A stretch of 64,000 bases of DNA from Brumimicrobium sp035497735 (GTDB lineage: Bacteria; Bacteroidota; Bacteroidia; Flavobacteriales_D; Crocinitomicaceae), in the NCBI GenBank assembly GCA_035497735.1, contig DATJCX010000019.1:37317-101316 (forward strand), in the 5' to 3' direction. This document shows, one piece after another, positions 62,218 to 64,000 of the stretch; positions within the stretch are counted from its first letter, which is position 1; each line of letters begins with the position of its first letter. The position numbers and the translations under genes are program-made. The notes under the pieces are model-generated. The model did not search any database. It was not told the DNA's origin and saw only the letters and a program-made list of their open reading frames with translations.

Positions 62218-63559
62218 TATCGGTTTAGCCCATACTGTAAATTCACAGATTATTACAGATAAAGAGCCTTCAAACAGAAAGGTGATAGATGAAGTAGTGG
62301 CTCAAGTTGGGAACATGCCTATACTTTTGTCTGACATTGAAAATCAGAAAGCACAATTAGTCAACGAAGGTATAAATAGTGATGAGATAAACAATTGTTC
62401 AATTCTAGAAGAGTTATTGTACCAAAAAATGTTACTTAACCAAGCAAAATTAGACAGTGTAATTATTTCAGACGGTCAAGTGAATGCTGAAATGGAAAAT
62501 CGTTTAAGAACAATTGAGCAACAAATTGGAAGTCGTGAGAAGTTAGAGAAATTTTACGGAAAAACATACACACAAATAAAGGATGAATTCCGTGAGTTGA
62601 TTCGTGACCGAATGATGGCACAGGAATTAGAAAGAACAATTACCAGAGAAGTAGAAGTGAGTCCAAAAGATGTTGAGAAATTCTTTAACTCAATTCCAAG
62701 TGACAGTTTACCATTGATTAACGAGCATATCGCTATCCAACAAATAGTTATCTATCCAAAGATTACTACAGAAAGTAGAAATGCAGTAATTGAGAAGTTA
62801 AATGGATGGAGAAAAGATATTATGGAAGGAACACGTGAGTTTTCTACTTTAGCAACAGTTCACTCTGAAGACTTAGGAAGTGCACGCGAGGGAGGAAAAA
62901 TTGAAGCGTCTCGTGGAATGATGGTGAAACCATTCGAAGCTGCTGCATTGGCACTTAATCCAGGGGAGGTTTCTGAAGTAGTAGAAACACAATACGGATA
63001 CCATATTATTCAACTAATTTCTAGGAAAGGTGATGACTATACGGTAAGACATATCTTACTATCGCCAGAGATTGGACGTAAAGAGATTACAGAAGCAGCT
63101 ACAATAATGGACGAATGTTATGACAGACTTAGAAAAAATGAAATAACATGGAATCAAGCAGTAAAAGAATATTCTGAAGATGAAGAAACAAACCAAAACC
63201 AAGGAAGTTTATCAAATCCATATACTGGAGAACAATACTGGGACGTTGCTGATATCAACGAGATTGACCCTCAGATTTTCTCAATTACAAATGGTTTGAC
63301 AACAGGAAAAGTTTCTAGTCCAGACATCTACATGGATATGATGAAAAGAAAAGAAGGGGTTCGTATCGTTAGAATTAAAGACCGAACTGTTCCACATAGA
63401 GCAAACCTAAAAGATGACTACAACTTCATTAAGAAGGCTACAGAAAGCAATAAGAAAAGTGAAATAATTTCTGATTGGATCAACCAAAAAATCAAGAAAA
63501 CATACATTCGCATTGATGAATCATTTGAGGATTGTGAATTCACTTACAAATGGAGATAA
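62183..63559 (+). CDS. SurA-like peptidyl-prolyl isomerase/chaperone
   Basis: A 458-aa periplasmic SurA-type protein that helps outer-membrane proteins fold. Signal peptide 1-21 (ending VNSQ), SurA N-domain (about 33-160: VVAQVGNMPILLSDIENQKAQ), a first parvulin domain (about 180-280, SEDLGSAREGGKIEASRGMMVKPFEAAALAL to YGYHIIQL) and a second, more degenerate one (about 285-390, VRHILLSPEIG). It overlaps the upstream lipoprotein gene by 35 bases and precedes a moxR gene by 27 bases. Confidence 0.92.
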   Translation: MLKRITLFLITSIGLAHTVNSQIITDKEPSNRKVIDEVVAQVGNMPILLSDIENQKAQLVNEGINSDEINNCSILEELLYQKMLLNQAKLDSVIISDGQVNAEMENRLRTIEQQIGSREKLEKFYGKTYTQIKDEFRELIRDRMMAQELERTITREVEVSPKDVEKFFNSIPSDSLPLINEHIAIQQIVIYPKITTESRNAVIEKLNGWRKDIMEGTREFSTLATVHSEDLGSAREGGKIEASRGMMVKPFEAAALALNPGEVSEVVETQYGYHIIQLISRKGDDYTVRHILLSPEIGRKEITEAATIMDECYDRLRKNEITWNQAVKEYSEDEETNQNQGSLSNPYTGEQYWDVADINEIDPQIFSITNGLTTGKVSSPDIYMDMMKRKEGVRIVRIKDRTVPHRANLKDDYNFIKKATESNKKSEIISDWINQKIKKTYIRIDESFEDCEFTYKWR

Positions 63560-63586
63560 TACTTAATACATTAAGAAACTAACAAT

Positions 63587-64000
63587 ATGTCAAACGTTGA
63601 AGAATTAAATCAATTAGTCGATAAATATAAAATTTTAAAAGAGGAAATTCATAAGGTAATCGTTGGTCAAGAAGAAGTTGTTGACCAAGTACTAATTTCT
63701 ATTTTTTCTCGTGGACACTGTCTTTTGATTGGAGTTCCAGGTTTGGCGAAGACCTTACTTGTAAATACCATTGCACAATCATTAGGTTTGAGTTTTAATA
63801 GAATTCAATTTACACCTGACTTGATGCCTTCTGACATTATTGGTTCAGAAATATTAAACGAAAACAGAGCATTTCAATTCGTAAAAGGACCTTTGTTTAC
63901 CAATATGGTCTTAGCGGATGAGATAAATCGTACTCCTCCAAAAACGCAATCTGCCCTACTTGAGGCAATGCAGGAAAAAACAGTAACCGCTGCAGGACAT
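63587..64000 (+). CDS. MoxR-family AAA+ ATPase, 3'-truncated by window edge
   Basis: The first 138 codons of a MoxR ATPase, read from the sequence to the right edge. Walker A is GVPGLAKT (49-56) and Walker B is NMVLADEINRTPPKTQ; GHCLLIGVPG and PSDIIGSEI are typical MoxR. These ATPases act as chaperones that often insert cofactors or assemble complexes with von Willebrand A-domain proteins encoded just downstream, outside this window. The gene follows the surA-like gene by 27 bases, so envelope quality control is a plausible context. Confidence 0.93.
   Translation, partial: MSNVEELNQLVDKYKILKEEIHKVIVGQEEVVDQVLISIFSRGHCLLIGVPGLAKTLLVNTIAQSLGLSFNRIQFTPDLMPSDIIGSEILNENRAFQFVKGPLFTNMVLADEINRTPPKTQSALLEAMQEKTVTAAGH

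Noticed and set aside
1..64000. tRNA, rRNA, CRISPR array, insertion sequence, prophage or defence island
   Set aside because: Intergenic regions are short and were read on both strands; no cloverleaf, no regularly spaced repeats, no transposase, integrase or restriction-modification gene was seen.

Overview
The window is chromosomal DNA from a Bacteroidetes bacterium, most likely of the order Flavobacteriales (Cryomorphaceae/Crocinitomicaceae-like; the family is a guess). The evidence is an AT-rich genome, genes without Shine-Dalgarno sequences, many upstream copies of the Bacteroidetes -7 box TAnnTTTG, type IX secretion (T9SS) proteins with type A and type B C-terminal sorting domains, a PorP/SprF protein, a fused alpha-beta E1 dehydrogenase and Bacteroidetes-type versions of core enzymes. 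I count 54 protein genes, two of them cut by the window edges. I see no tRNA, rRNA, insertion sequence, phage, CRISPR array or obvious genomic island.

Layout. 1-7 kb: phospholipid synthesis (cdsA, psd), a tiny Cys/Lys-rich secreted protein, an acyltransferase, a hotdog thioesterase, a four-repeat protein of unknown function, and translation/Fe-S genes (tsaC-type, glyS, nfu). 7-13 kb: LPS-export permease and tgt on the minus strand; glycosyltransferase plus ECF sigma factor (overlapping), rsmG and gmhA on the plus strand. 13-19 kb: a T9SS cargo protein, a flavin-reductase-like protein, a DUF3127 protein with an SSB-like acidic tail, a methionine gamma-lyase-type enzyme divergent from an Lrp regulator, a thioredoxin-like protein and a UDP-sugar epimerase. 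19-25.3 kb: a phenylacetyl-CoA epoxidase locus, with two different PaaE reductases and an SDR on the minus strand facing paaABCD and a metal-binding lipoprotein on the plus strand.

25-32.5 kb: csaA, then a three-gene T9SS surface operon (1190-aa type B cargo, PorP/SprF, PorE-like OmpA protein). 32.7-38 kb: dnaK with an unusual -24/-12-like promoter, purM, prfA, pyrF. 38-44 kb: a TetR-TolC-MFP-RND efflux operon with a perfect palindrome at its promoter. 44-52 kb: TerC membrane protein, zinc/cadmium-type P1B ATPase, SbcCD nuclease. 52-57.6 kb: MFS transporter, fused 2-oxoacid dehydrogenase E1 and an NhaC antiporter with an extra N-terminal domain. 57.8-64 kb: guaB, then three overlapping or adjacent periplasmic PPIase/SurA-type genes leading into a MoxR ATPase cut by the right edge.

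The window is mostly core genome and I do not see a clear new multi-gene system. The points most worth following are the Tgt that has lost three of four zinc ligands, the OB-like DUF3127 protein ending in an SSB-type tail, the dual-PaaE epoxidase locus with repeated sites in its divergent promoter region, the TGACA cluster and sigma54-like promoter at dnaK, the 25-residue repeat protein, and several palindromic operators.
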